A stretch of 64,000 nt of DNA from Patella vulgata (lineage: Eukaryota; Mollusca; Gastropoda; Patellidae): the NCBI RefSeq assembly GCF_932274485.2, contig NC_065887.2, positions 10,016,001 through 10,080,000 of the forward strand, written 5' to 3'. A program made the position numbers and the translations under genes. Under the pieces are notes generated by a model. That model did no database searches. It saw only the letters and a list, made by a program, of their open reading frames with translations, and was not told where the DNA came from. This document shows positions 1 through 14,206 of the stretch, piece by piece. Each line of letters starts with the position of its first letter. The first letter of the stretch is position 1.

Positions 1-495
1 GCATTTTTGCAACATGTAAATATGCAGACAAATAAATAAATAGCCAAGCCATTAGTAAACTATTAGTATTACATTGGGTGGGGTGGGGTGGGGAGTCGTT
101 TAGTGTGTGTTGTGTATGTGTGTGTGTGTGTGTGGGGGGGGGGGGGTACACAGCATATGAGACCCCCACTCCTCCCATCTACGGCCATATATTCAGAACA
201 CGCGGAATAATTCAACTTTATATTTCTTATTTCGTTGTGGCCGTGTCCCCCTGTTTAGCGAAGCTTGCTTGCACCTATACTCAGACCCGGATCGGGTTCT
301 ACCCCTGTATACCCATGTTTCATTTAGTAAACCACTTGGGTGTTTTGCTTAATAATTTTAGCTGAAATAGTTTTAAATTATTATCAACCGTTTGATTACA
401 TATTAAAGAAGTTGTGTGTGGAGATCAAGATCAACCCAATCTTGTCACAATCAATATACAATAATGCTTTATACAAACTTCTTTTTCTAATTTAG
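1..495. other. CHS-A intron, left edge of window
   Basis: Holds a TG repeat with a G run (about 107-146). No exon of CHS-A is recognisable here, so the first coding exon should be further upstream. Confidence 0.6.
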
Positions 496-3400
496 GAGGA
501 ATGTCAAGAAATGGGATATCTTTCGAGAGGATGCCGATGCAGATGTTTCAACATCATCTGAATCGGAAATATGGAAGACCGTCAACATCGTCGTTAAAGT
601 TTTGGCCTGTATTTTTCTCTTTGTCGTCATTTTGGGAACAGCTGTGGTGTCTAAACTTAGCTTCCTGTTCATGACCTACTACATCAATCCACTACAGCAG
701 CCATTTACTGTGGGAAACCAGGACGCCAATTCTTCTAACCCTGACCAGTTCTTTATCATCAAGGACAATGTCCGTCCTCTAGATGTTAAATGGCTATGGA
801 GTTTATTTCTGTCAATATGTCTTCCGTATTTGTTTACGATGTTTGGTAACTTGTGGACAATATGCTTCAAAAAGACAAGACCTGTAACTCTCCTGCCTTT
901 TGTAATAGTGAGTACAAATTCATATCAACTAATTGATAAAAAAAAACGTTTCGGACTCGGTGTAATGAGTTTGTTAGTCAGTTGAGTCAAAATTGTTCCA
1001 ATCTATTGTGTCTGTGCTTAGAATCTGGACAAATGACTTGACACATTGTCCATAAGTCATTTCGTGAACTCTATACGTCAGGCAGATAGTAGTTACCACG
1101 CACACAATGACTGTAGTCGACACAGGAATAGTCAAAACAAATCAATTTGTGTTTTTATCAAGCTGGACCATGACCAGCCTCTGGTACTCGATTTAATTAT
1201 TTTGGACGTAGAAGAAAGAAAAGCCTATTATTATCCGCATGCACTATTATGTGAATATAATATTGCATATCAATATTTTAAAAGTAACCCGATTAAGAGT
1301 GTTTGCGATATTCTATGAATGTTTCCAGTCTATTCCACTGATAACGTGGGGGCATGGAGGCTCAGTGAGTAAGACGTTGGCTCGCTAACCTGGAGGTCCC
1401 GTGTTCGATTCCTCAGTTGACCGAGAAAGGTTAGACTTTTCTGACTTGGATCCCACTTGTCAGTGGTGCGGGACGGAGGGCCTAACAAGGGACAACGTAT
1501 AGTCTTTTGAGTGGAACAAACGACTCGGGTCTCGTGTAAACATGGGTGTGCACGTAATAGAACCCTTGACAGTTGGAATTGAGTATAAGTGTATGTCGTA
1601 GTGTTGATGTCCGAGCAATATGTCCCTCATGGCACACTGTATGCCGTATGTCAGTCTTCATTAGCCTAGTCGGAGCAGGACAGTAGGACGTTAAACCCCA
1701 TTTCGTTTTATTCCACTGAAAACGGACAGCCTTTGCCTTTCCAGAGAAGCATAGTTATAGACAGGTGATTCTCATTTGTGTCGTATATATATTATGAAGT
1801 TTAGCTTCTGAAATACCTGTGTAAACTGCGCCCCTTAAGTTTTTACTTGCGATATACATATACTCCTTCTAAATTACATATCTATTGATAAATAATTTTA
1901 ACTATTAATCGAGGTATTTAAAAGAAAAATGCCCAAATCCTTTCTAAATCACCTGTGATTACTTAATCGCCTTTTTTTTAAATTTTAGGTCTTTGTTACC
2001 GAAACCTTTCATTCTATTGGTCTGTGTCTACTAGTATTCTACGTCATCCCCAGTTTTGATCCTCTGATTGGTTGTTTAATGGTTATGAGTGTAGGATCTA
2101 TGCCAGGAATTTTACGTATATTTGAGGATAAACGAGAATCAAGAGAAAGCAACGCACATGCCGTCATTGGAAAAAAGAAGTCTGGATTTGCATTACCAGC
2201 TCTGGTACAGAGACTGTTGGATTTCATTGTTTTGTGTTTTCATATCGCTGCTATCGTTCTGTGGATCATCCGAGCCCAAGTGGAACTTCAATCCGTGGCG
2301 CTTACATCATGCATACCCATATGTCTTTTTCTTTGCTCGATAAACAACTGGGACAATTTTGTAAAGGGGGATTCTTTTTTGGTAAAGTTGCGGACACAAA
2401 TCCGCAACCAGAGAGTCAAGCTATATCTTCTGGTATCAATGTGGAAGATAATTGTCACTTTCATCTTTTTATGCGTTGTGTTTGCCATTGGTAGCGACCA
2501 ATGCACCAGGACCTTCTTTGCTTTAGACACAAGTGCCGCAAACTGTTCCTTATTTGGGGGACTGACTTTAGTAAATGATAAGCCTATACACAATACAGAT
2601 TGCCATCAGTTATATCCATTTCTAGTAGCTTTAGTCAACGTCCTCTGTAGTATCATTTGTTACAAATTGTCCAAAGCTGCTTGTAAGATACTGGTCCAGG
2701 TGGCTTGCTTCACTATACCCCTGTCCTTAGCCACTCCTGTTACCTTCGCCCTTTTAGTACTATCATATTCCTCGAGTAATGCGAATTCCGAATTCCTCCA
2801 GTGCAGTCTCTTCTGGGTTCCAACTTTCAGTGGTGATAGCTTATCGCCGTACTTCCATAGACTGTTAATCCACTATTGGTTCATTGTTGGTGTGGTGGGC
2901 TATCTGTCATTCCTGTACATCGTGGGACACAACTGGCACCCAAAGACAAGACGTCTTTTGGCAACTGACAAGTAAGAAAATAGTTTTATTTGATGATGAA
3001 TTTATGTTAATTAAAGACCATTAAAATAATAGTGAATACTGTTCATATCTTCATGGTGGTGCAGGATGGATGGCCTGACAAGCACAGCTATCAAGTCGTT
3101 CGGATTGGACGAAAAACCGGGGACCCGTGTATACATTGGCGTGCACGTAAAAGAGTGGGGCATAGTGCCGCTGTCCGGGCAAAATTTCCCTCATAGCACA
3201 CTGTATGGCGTATGCCCGTCTTCATTAGCCCAGTTCGGAGCAGAACAGTAGGATGTTAAAGCCACTGATCTATATAATATATAATATATAATGTATATAG
3301 ATCAGTGGTTAAACCCCATTTCATTTCTCCAACTTCGTGGGTTTTCTCCGGGTCCTCCGGTTTCCTCCCACTGCTAAAGACCCCTACGCGCAAGCAAATT

Positions 3401-6400
3401 ATATAAATAAAATTAAACCATATGTTAGTCCCGAAATGACCTAGTTTGTGTCGAGTGGACGTTAAACCCCATTTCTCTCTCTCTCTCCATTTCATTTCAT
3501 ATCTTCATGGAACATAACACTTATATTCATAACCATAGCTTCCATCAAATTTATAATACTTGTATTTGAAACTCAGTTTGAATTTAAAAAAAAATATATA
3601 TATACCGTTAAATACCTCGATATAACGAAGTCTACCTATATTTCAGATTATTTACAAGGCGTCTGTATTGTGGAATCCTGTTAGAGCAGTCAATGATGTT
3701 AACTAGAACACGTGACGAACAGGTTGAAGATCCATGGGAGAAAAAGGTAGTTAATAACCACCTACTGGAACAAAAATATTATATTTTGTCGGAAACTAAA
3801 TATTTTGATATATTCTACTACAGGAGTAAGTACCAGTTGGATAGGCTATAAAGCAAGCGGTGGACATTGTTCTGTAATTATTTCACTGTTGGCCTGGCAA
3901 GCCACACGACTAGTTCATATGTACAGCGCAAATAGCTAAAATAAAATACTTCATAGAAAATATCAGTTGTAAAATCTATTGAAAACCGATTTGGAATCCA
4001 ATTGTGATTCCCCTAATTATATTTTGTGTGCAATACCGTCAGTTTTTTTGTCCGATAAAAACATTCAAAAATAGAAAGCATGATCAATATTCTTACAAAT
4101 ATGTGTAAATATTTTGTTGGCAGGATGTTGATGCACCTTGGACTAAAGTTGATGATGCTGGTGATACTATCGAGGAGTTTGATTTGATGGACACAAGTAA
4201 AATCAGAACAGATAATACACCTTTTATATATATCTGTGCTACCATGTGGCATGAAACAGAGAATGAGATGATACAAGTATTGAGATCACTTTTCAGGTAA
4301 TTCTGGGATGTCTGATTGTGAGTATTTGGAATTATTCGAATTGAGAGATTAGCAGATTGTTTTCATGAGGAGAGAGAGAGAGAGAGAGATGGGGGTTTAA
4401 CGTTTCCCGCGAGTCGACCTGTATACTACCACTGCTAAAGACCAAATACGCAGGGTAATTACCAAATACAATTATATCGTGTATTAGTCCAGAAATGGCT
4501 CTGATACGCGATTGTAACACCCTTGACCTAACAATCGCCAACTCCAAACCCTTTGTCGGGTGAGAGATTTGGATGGCCGAATAGTTAGCCCGTGTGCGTT
4601 GTATAATAAGGTATGTATTGAGTCAACTGGCGTGGTTTCGATTCCCCGGTTGTACGTGACAAGGAGTAGGGTCGCCTGTCCAACCTCGTGGGTTTTCTCC
4701 GGATCCTCCGGTTTCCTCCCACTGTTAAAGACCCCTATGCGTAAGAGAATTATTGAAATAAAATTGAACCATATGTTAGTCCCGAAATTACCTAGTTTGT
4801 GTCGAGTGGACGTTAAACCCCATTTCTCTCTCTCTCCCTTGTCGGGTGAGGTTTTAAGATGGTTGAGAGAGAGAAAGAGAGAGAGAGAGGGGGGAAAATT
4901 TATTTCATTAATTCGCTTGCGTGTAGGGGTATTTAGTAGTGGGAGGAAACCGGACGGCCCGGAGAAAATCCACGAGGTTAAACAAGCGACCCTACTCCTT
5001 GTCACGTACATCCGGGAATTCGAAACCACGCCAGTTGACTCAATGACAGGCCTTATGGTACGTGCTAACCATTCGGCCATCCAACCCCCCTGACAAGAAC
5101 GAACCGGTCGACATATTGATAATGGCGCCGTGATGTACTTTACATGTATGTTAGCAGTTTAATCTCTACTTGACCCGATATTTTATATGACATATTTAGG
5201 TTTATATATTTATTTATTTATTTACCTTCAGTTTATGAGTACTTGATCTTTAACAGAAACTCCGTGACACTTAACTTTTGTGGACATAAAAACTGTTAAC
5301 ACACCCACCCTAATCTGGGCGTAAATCAATTCGAATCAAGCTGATTACATCCCCATCTCTGATTATATTCCATATCCCCAATACAATAATTCGACAGTTA
5401 TTCCATATCACCGATACAATAATTCGACAGTTATTCCATATCACCAATACAATAATTCGACAGTTATTCCATTTATTTACCTTCAGTTTATGAGTACTTG
5501 ATCTTTAACAGAAACTCCGTGACACTTAACTTTTGTGGACATAAAAACTGTTAACACACCCACCCTAATCTGGGCGTAAATCAATTCGAATCAAGCTGAT
5601 TACATCCCCATCTCTGATTATATTCCATATCCCTAATACAATAATTCGACAGTTATTCCATATCACCGATACAATAATTCGACAGTTATTCCATATCACC
5701 AATACAATAATTCGACAGTTATTCCATATTCCCAATACAATAATTCGACAGTTATTCCATATCCCCAATACAATAATTCTGCATCGCTGAATCTATACAA
5801 ATCAGTCATATAATTTTGATACAAGGTTTCGAAGTCTCGAATACCGATAGACGAGGGGACCCCAAATTAGATCGATCGGCTCCTGTCATATCTAGCTATA
5901 GAATCCCAATCAGTTATTTCTTTTCAAATATATATAATTTTTAATCTTACTTCCTAAGGAATTTCTTATCCTAAAATGAAATGGAAAACTTAGCAACGTG
6001 TGCTATGATGGAAAATTTGATCGGATAGTGGCTACGGCAGGGGGAACCACGCCGAAAAATCTAAAGGAACTCTCTCGTCCTATTTATAGATATCATCTCT
6101 CTTTAAATTTAGCTGTTTTATTAATTCTTTTGACAAAACTCAAAGGAATTTTTATGATGAATATTCGTGATTTTGAGGCGTAAGGAGATGAGCATGTATG
6201 CAGCCATGTGATTCTACATTTCGGATATTTCTTGATTGTCCTTTAATATGTGCAGTAAATATATATCTGTTACATACAACTTTTCAATCGGATTAAAATA
6301 CAGATCTATATTTCGTTTCGTTTTTTTTATACTTTCGATGGCCTGCACTGTAGTGATAGGTCGCGGCAGAGGTCATACGAATGGCTTTTTACCCTATGAC

Positions 6401-9400
6401 GTCAGATATTGATTGATCATCCAGCGTTGACGTTTCAAGTGGTTTACCCACATTTCGTGCACAGTACGCCAAGAACTTGTCGTAACAGGCGACTTCTTTG
6501 GCTAATTCCCCACATTAACCAGAACGCGGCTTATGTAATAACTCTTCCAGATCCTAGTGTAGTGAAGACAAGTAAAACGAAATTTTGAACTATAAAAAAT
6601 GAAACGAAATAGGATCTGTGTTTTAATCAGATTGACAACTTTTATTTCAGTTGTTCACCTGTGTATACGTTTGTTTTTCTTCAGGTTAGACGAGGATCAA
6701 AGTGCTCGTAGGAAAGCTGTCAAAGCGTTTGAGATAGATGCTGACTACTATGAATTTGAAGGTAGAATTTTATGGCTAGAACGCTAGACCATCCCTAGTT
6801 GTTGACATATTTAGTTTCGGATATTTTGTTTTTCGGAAATTATAGTTATTGTGTTGCTAGGGATACATGGATTGGCGGTTTATCCCTAATTGTTAATGTA
6901 TTTCGTTTCGGATATTTTGTTTTGCGGAAATTATAGTTAGTCTAGCGCTAGACAAGGATTGGCGGTAATGCAGTGGGTGTATAAAGATTTAGGTCTAAAT
7001 ATTGAGGCCACCTGCAGATTTCGTCATGGTCACGAGATGTAAACATAGCTAGCGCTAACCCTAACGATAACCCTAGACCTAGCCCTATCTCTTACCTTAA
7101 CCAACAATCACGTGCCCTAACACTATTTACATCTCGCAACCTTGACGAAATCGGCAGGTGGCCTTAATATTTAAAACTGACCGGTGTAAACTCTTGGCGA
7201 TGTGTGAGGTTCCACTAACTGGGTTATGATATTGTTACAGGTGACCGCGACTACCCTTGTAGTTGCTGGGTTATAATAGTGTGACAGGTGACCGCGACTA
7301 CCCTTGTAGTTGCTGGGTTATAATAGTGTGACAGGTGACCGCGACTACCCTTGTATTTGTCTTTAATAGGATCTAAGATATGTCATTTGTCAGAGGACTA
7401 GCTTGCAACGTCACCTTTTGGTCCATGCACAGAAAGCACCAGTTGCTTTTGAAATTCCCCAAGCGTTCGAAACGGCAGTATATTTAGTTAGCATGGCTCT
7501 TTTACGAATTTGTTTACATATTCAGGCACCTGGAAACGGCTGTCTGATAAAACTCCACAAAGTCGCAATATGTAATGGAAATAAATTTACATGTATATAT
7601 TTGAATTATTTTAAACTGTATTTTAAAATGGATTTACTTATTAACGTTATTAGACACGCGTTATTTTTATCTGATGCCCGAAAGTAGTGGTGGTGGGGTA
7701 TTTCACCGAGTATTGATAGTAGAGTTAAATATTGCGAATAAAATATTATTTTAGTTGAATAAATGAAGTTAGTTGTTGAAGCCTAATGCTTGGGGTGGTG
7801 GGGCATAGCCCAATAGCAACCCACTCACTAGGTACGCTATTATGGACGGCTACCCCCCCCCCCCCATCATCCGCGTATTTCCATACAGGCTTCCACCGCG
7901 CTGTTTCAAACTTGATGGCCGCCATGTTTAATTTATTTCGGGACTTCTACTGAGTGTATGTTTATTTACGTTTATATTTTTGTTCTAGCTCACATTTTCT
8001 TTGATGATGCTTTTGAATCTCATGGTGATGAAGAATTTGATTATGAAGTAAATGAGTTCGTGACGATGCTCACACGAGTCATATATGTAGCTGCTGAGTA
8101 AGTTAAACAGGCGCATGCTCAGAGGAGTCAGGACCCTCCCGTGCTCGACAGAGCATTTTGTTTTCTCCTACTATCGTCCGAGGCAATTCAGTCCTATACG
8201 CATGTTTGAACCGAAATGATCAGAAATATTGTACAAGAGCTTTTGATTTGTTCCAATTCGCTATGTCTCCAGCGTGCAACATCCGCCCCATTAGCTTCTC
8301 AAATCTCTAGACACATCCATGTTACATCATATACCTATATCATTACATATTTCCACATTTTAATGTCTTCAGGTCAGAAATACTATCCCATCTTTATCCA
8401 TCTTCTTTGTACAATTGACTACACTTTACAATTGTTTGAAATGATTTAACTGTTTCTTGGTTGGAATATGTAAACTCATTCTCTCTGGAATAAATAAGAA
8501 TAAGTACCAGCGATATTTTGTATTGCTTTATTTCAGTACACAGCATAGAACTACCATGAACATCCCACCACCAACTAAGATACCAACACCTTATGGTGGG
8601 AGGTTGATCTGGACATTACCAGGAGGAAATACTTTAACCGCACATCTAAAGGATAAAACGAAGATACGACATCGTAAAAGATGGAGTCAGGTTAGTGAAT
8701 TGGGAATGGTAGGCTACAGGGTTTATGGTCTTTACATAAACTGTAGGTAGTCGAATTTTAATTTTAATGATTCTTTATCGGTGTGAGGGTACAAGAGAAC
8801 CCGGAGAAAATCCATGAGTCTGGGTAGGCCACCCTACTGCTTATTACATACAAACGAGACATTGATACCACAAAACTTGAATCGATGAGCACTCTGATTA
8901 CAATACAAATCTATATTTCGTTTCGTTTTTTATACTTTCGATGGCCTACACAACATGATGGTCTGACAGGCCGCGTCAGGGGTCATACGAGCGACTGTTG
9001 ACCCTATGACGTCAGACATTGATTAATCAATCAGTGTTGACGTTTCTAGTGGTTTACCCACAGTTCCGTGCACCACATGCCAAGAACTCACCGAACAGAC
9101 CGTTTCATTGGCTAATCCCTCACATCATCCAGAATGCGGAATATATAACAACTCTTCCAGATCCTAGTAAAGACAAGTAAAACGAAATTTTGAACTATAA
9201 AAAAATGAAACGAAATAGGATCTGTGTTTTAATCAGATTGATCGATGAGAAACCTTACGATCTTACTTAACAGTGCTGGATTTAGATTAAGAGAGGTCCT
9301 AGGTTATTGCACTGATGGTGACCCTTACAACCACGCAGAAAGATGAAAGCGTGTTTTAAACACAATTAATCAAAACCGAGGACGTTAAAGGACAATATTG

Positions 9401-12400
9401 GAATGTGTTTAACCAGCTCTAACACATATGTGATAATGACTTGCACCAATATTGTCCTTTATAGTGTGTTCAAGATTGTGTGTAAAAAAGGGGGACATAG
9501 GACAATGTAAGCAATATCATAAACCATGGTTGGAGTCCCCCTACATCTTGAGGTACTAGCTTGCAACCTGCCAATTTTAGGCTAGTCGTGCACTCTATCT
9601 AAAGCGCATGCGTTAAACGATGTATAGCTGTTCGTTGTTATTTTGTCAGGTTATGTATCTTTACTATTTCCTGGCCAATCAACTCATGTCCTTACCTATA
9701 ACACTAGAGAGGAAGAAGAAACGAGCCGAAAATACATTCTTGTTAGCTTTAGATGGTGACGTAGATTTTCAACCCGAGGCTTTAAGGATGTTGGTTGATC
9801 GGATGAAGAAAAACCCAAAGGTTGGTGCAGCATGTGGTCGAATTCATCCTATTGGTTCAGGTAAATATCTGTTTCTATAGATTTAAAAAATCACCTTTGT
9901 AGGCCAATTTGCTGGTGACCATTGCACCGATATTGGTATATGCCAAGTTCAGTCCCTGTGAATGCCTGAATAATATAACGAGGTGAGCAAGGTCTTATTT
10001 TCTCACTAAGGGGGGGGGGGGGGGTGGATGGCGGAATGGTTAGCGTGCGCGCGCTGTATCATACAGTCTGTCATTGAGTCGACTGGCGTGGTTTCGAATC
10101 CCCGGTTGTACGTGGCAAGGAGTAGGGGCGCCTGTCCAACCTCGTGGGTTTTCTCCGGGTCCTCCGGTTTCCTCCCACTGCTAAAGACCCCTACGCGCAA
10201 GCGAATTATGGAAATAAAATTAAACCATATGTTAGTCCCGAGATGACCTAGTTTGTGTCGAGTGGACGTTAAACCCCATTTCTCTCTCTCTCTCTTTTTC
10301 TCACTAAGATATTCAGTTATATTGTTCGGGCGTTCAAAGGGACTGACACGCGACCGTTTAGCAGTAAAAAGTTGCCCAGTAAGATTGACTTAGAAGCGAT
10401 TAGATTTTCGACACGGATTCAATAGGACAGTTCCTGAACGTACAGGGCGAGTGTAATGAGACCTACGTTCAGAGCTGAACTAATATGTGAGATGCAGTGT
10501 AGAGAACCATGGCCATAAAGACACAACGAAAAACGATTTAATTTTAGCTAGTATAAATAAATAAATACAAAAAATAGATAAATAAATAAATATACCAGAA
10601 CCAATGGCCGCCGCTATCATGAGGATCGGGTTTAGATGAAGAGATGAACTATGGTGTTTTAACCACAATTGAGTCAAGTCGGGGATGGTGACGGGTGCTT
10701 AAGACTACAGGGCGTAATGTAAGAAAAACTGATGACAGTGTCAAACATATTAAACACATTGACCTGCCAAGTTTTAAGGTAACTCTTAGATCTTGAGGCC
10801 CTAGGCTTCAACCTTCCAAGCATATAGGTAAATCCTGGATCTTGAGACCCTAGGCTTCAGCTTGCCAAGCCTATAGGTAAATCCAGCGCTGACCGCTATA
10901 AATGAACGTCAGATGTTTTGTCATCCAGAAAATAAGAAACATAATAAACGAAACGGAAAAGGAGAACACGTTAATAATCTTAGAATAAGTAAGTAAAGGA
11001 TCCCCTAACCCAAAATAATAACAGAGGCTAGTGTAGATTTAGGCGAGATTTAATGATAACGTTTTGGTCTTTAATCGCCCTTCATCAGATACAATACTGA
11101 TCAGTCAAGCATCTTCCGATCGTCCAGAAGACAGTTGCCACATAGAATCCTTCCACCTACATCACATCTTAGGTTTTAGCAGCTGTTCACCGGTCTACGG
11201 CTTCGAATTAATAATCTTCCATGCAAATGCATAATAGAATTATTTTACAGGACCAATGGTGTGGTATCAGAAGTTTGAGTATGCTGTAAGTCATTGGCTA
11301 CAAAAAGCTACTGAACACATTATCGGCTGTGTTCTGTGTAGTCCTGGATGTTTCAGTTTGTTCCGTGGTTCAGCTCTGATGGATGACAACGTCATGAAGA
11401 AATACACAACTCCACCAACCGAACCTCGCCATTACGTACAATATGACCAGGGTAAGACAATTCAACAATCACAACATCGATGAAAATACTTTATCGAGGC
11501 CTCCCCTCGAATGTAATGCCCCATGTCATTAACCATACAAGATTCTCCAATATTATTTCACTTCTCTTTCTAATTTGGGCAGAGCTGTGAGTATTATCTG
11601 TTCACTTAAAGGTGTATTATGCGAGGTTTAGGTAAAGAGGTCACTGTTCTTGGTATAATAGTTTGAAAATAGATAATGAAAAATTAATATGTTATGAATA
11701 CTTTATTCTGAGCGAAGTCATGAGTGTCTGAAGTTTTAACACGACCGTCTCGATTGTCGAGTAGCATTGCTAAGATAATAAACAAATTCTCGATTAATCG
11801 TGTCGTCGTTAAATTTTAAATTTCGAAAGGGGTCTATTCCATTCAATATCTAAGCCATCAGATGATAATTTAGATAATTTATGTGTCAAGAGGGTGCTAA
11901 TCCATTAAATATCTAAGCCATCCAACGGTTTAGAGAGTTGATTATGGGTTTGTCATGTGAACACGTTGAAACTAAAAAAAATGCCGGCAATAGGAAGACT
12001 TACTTCTTACTTACTGCATCTGACGCGAGTATCACTATATAGCTTTTTATCGAGGGGTGAAGTCCGAGATTCGGCACACATGAGACAAAGGGAAGATCCC
12101 ATGTATTTGCTGTGTTAGTACTTGAGGCGGGGTTGGGTGGCCGAATTAATAACGCGTGCGCGTTGCATCATAATTTTTTTGAGGTGGCGTGGTTTCGATT
12201 CTCCGCATGTACATGACAAGGAGAATGGCGGTCTGTCCAAACTCGTGGGTTTTCCCCGGGTTCTCCGGTTTCTTCCCACTGTTAGTCCCGATATGACCTA
12301 GTTTGTGTCGAGTGAACGCGCTTAACTCTCATCAAGATCAAGAACTCATAAAGTGAAGGTAAATAAATAAATAAACGTAAATTTATAAACGTAAATATGT

Positions 12401-14161
12401 CATATAAAATATTGGGTCAAGTAGAGATTAAACTGCTAACATACATGTAAGGTACGTAGGGCGCCATATCACTATGTCCACCGGTTCGTTCTTGTCTGGT
12501 GGGTTTGGATGGCCGAATGGTTAGCACGCGCGCGCTGTATCATAAGGTCTGTGATTTAGTTAACTGGCGTGGTTTCAATTCCCTAGTTGTACGTGACGAG
12601 TAGCTCGTGGGTTTTCTCAGGGTCATCCAGTTTCCTCGAACTGTTAAAGGCCCCTACGCGCAAGCGAATTATTGAAATAAAATTGAACCATGTGCTAATC
12701 CCGAAATGACCTAGTTTGTGCCGAGTGGACGTTAAACCCCATTTCTCTCTCTCTTTCTCACTATCTCTCTCTCTCTGGTTGGGATATGATACGTTGTGAT
12801 CATCTGATATAACTAAGTCTAAAAAGGTCGATCAGATTCACTTGTATACGGTATGTTGACTTTGGGTTGTTTTTTTTTTGAAAATTCTTTCTTTGTTAAA
12901 TATGTTACGTTTGTAGATAAAACCGTTGTTAACCAATGATCATTTATGAGTTCAAGAGTCAACGATGTAAATCCAAAATGAACAGTTAGTCATCATTATT
13001 GGCGTGTCTTATCACTAATCTAAATAACATAACAGTTGAAATCAAATAATATTATTTTAAAGAACACGCCTACTCAGAATAAGGTATTTTTGGTGGGCGT
13101 TCGTTAAATTCCTTGACAACAGTATTCGTAAATTGATTGTTAAAAGGTGTAACATCACTCTCTCTTGGTGTGTAATAACTAATCATGTTCCACATGTTGT
13201 TATCAGCTGATAATTGTAACTTTCATACAATGATACATACCAATATGTCTCGACGTCATCATTAAACATACATTATGCAAGAGCAAAATCTGCCTATTTC
13301 AGGTCTTTCTTTAGGCCTGAAATGGTATCTAAAGTATTAATTAGACATTAATTAACCTATCCAGGCCATAATCAACTCTAGATGGCAGCGCTAGCCTGCG
13401 ATCTTTAGTGGATTGTAAGCCGATTTACTGCATAACTTTCCTTCTCGATTAAACAATTAATTGGATAATCGAGACTATGCTGTTTATCGTACTGACTTTA
13501 GTAATGATGACCGAGGCTTACGGGAATTTCAGTCGCTTAGTTCTCGGTTCACAGTGGATCAATTTGAATGAAATTTTCAGCAAATTGCCTTTACGTTATC
13601 TAGTTTTTAACTATTATAGTGAGAACTGCCAACTCGTTACCGAATCTCCCATAATGTATCTTTAATTATAGATTCAGATAAATATAAAATATATTCGGAA
13701 CGGTTCACTCTGATTGGATTTAAACAATGTCGTTTCTTTTTATTTCTGATATTTTACTACAATAGTAATATAACGAAATTTAGTGATAAAACCAACGGGG
13801 ATTCCCCTTTGAATTTGATTCTAGACGGAAGAAAACTTGTATATTTTACGATAATAAATGGTCGTGTTAGTAAATCAGCAATATTAAAGACATGCTTTCT
13901 AACGCACAATATATGTTTAGTTAAAATCCTGTTGTTCATTCTGAGGAGCTCTATAGGGGGGTTTGATGGCGTGGTTTCGAATCCCCGGTTGTACGTGACA
14001 AGGATTAGGGTCGCCTGTCCAACCTCGTGGGTTTTGTCCGGATCCTCCGTTTCCTCCCACTGCTAAAGACCCCTGTGCGCAAGCGAATTATTGAAATAAA
14101 AATAAAAACCATATGTTACTCCCGAAATGACCTAGTTTGCGTCGAGTGGACGTTAAACCCC

Positions 14162-14206
<45 letters not shown>

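Larger units (their letters stand above)
3057..3496 (+). mobile_element. SINE-1, 5' truncated, with two later insertions in its tail
   Basis: 14-bp duplication TCATATCTTCATGG (3043-3056, 3497-3510). The 3' part of SINE-1 is interrupted by a 48-bp palindrome (3261-3308) and by a SINE-2 (3328-3487). Confidence 0.88.

Noticed and set aside
1347-1450. tRNA gene (A and B boxes present)
   Set aside because: Only the promoter boxes are tRNA-like, the cloverleaf is not complete and the segment continues into a SINE body; the same holds for all other SINE heads.
4484-5080. Long open frame (198 codons) on the minus strand and similar frames at 4560-5093, 35758-36120, 10006-10246
   Set aside because: They lie entirely in SINE-2 copies and share the same translated repeat (e.g. 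SSGRKPEDPEKTHEVGQ); not genes.
7040-7130. Interstitial telomere repeat
   Set aside because: Words like AACCCTAA are irregular and lie in the loop of the MITE-D fold-back rather than in a tandem array.
13477-13665. 62-codon frame with a hydrophobic start
   Set aside because: It lies inside MITE-C and has no homologous frame in the other copies.
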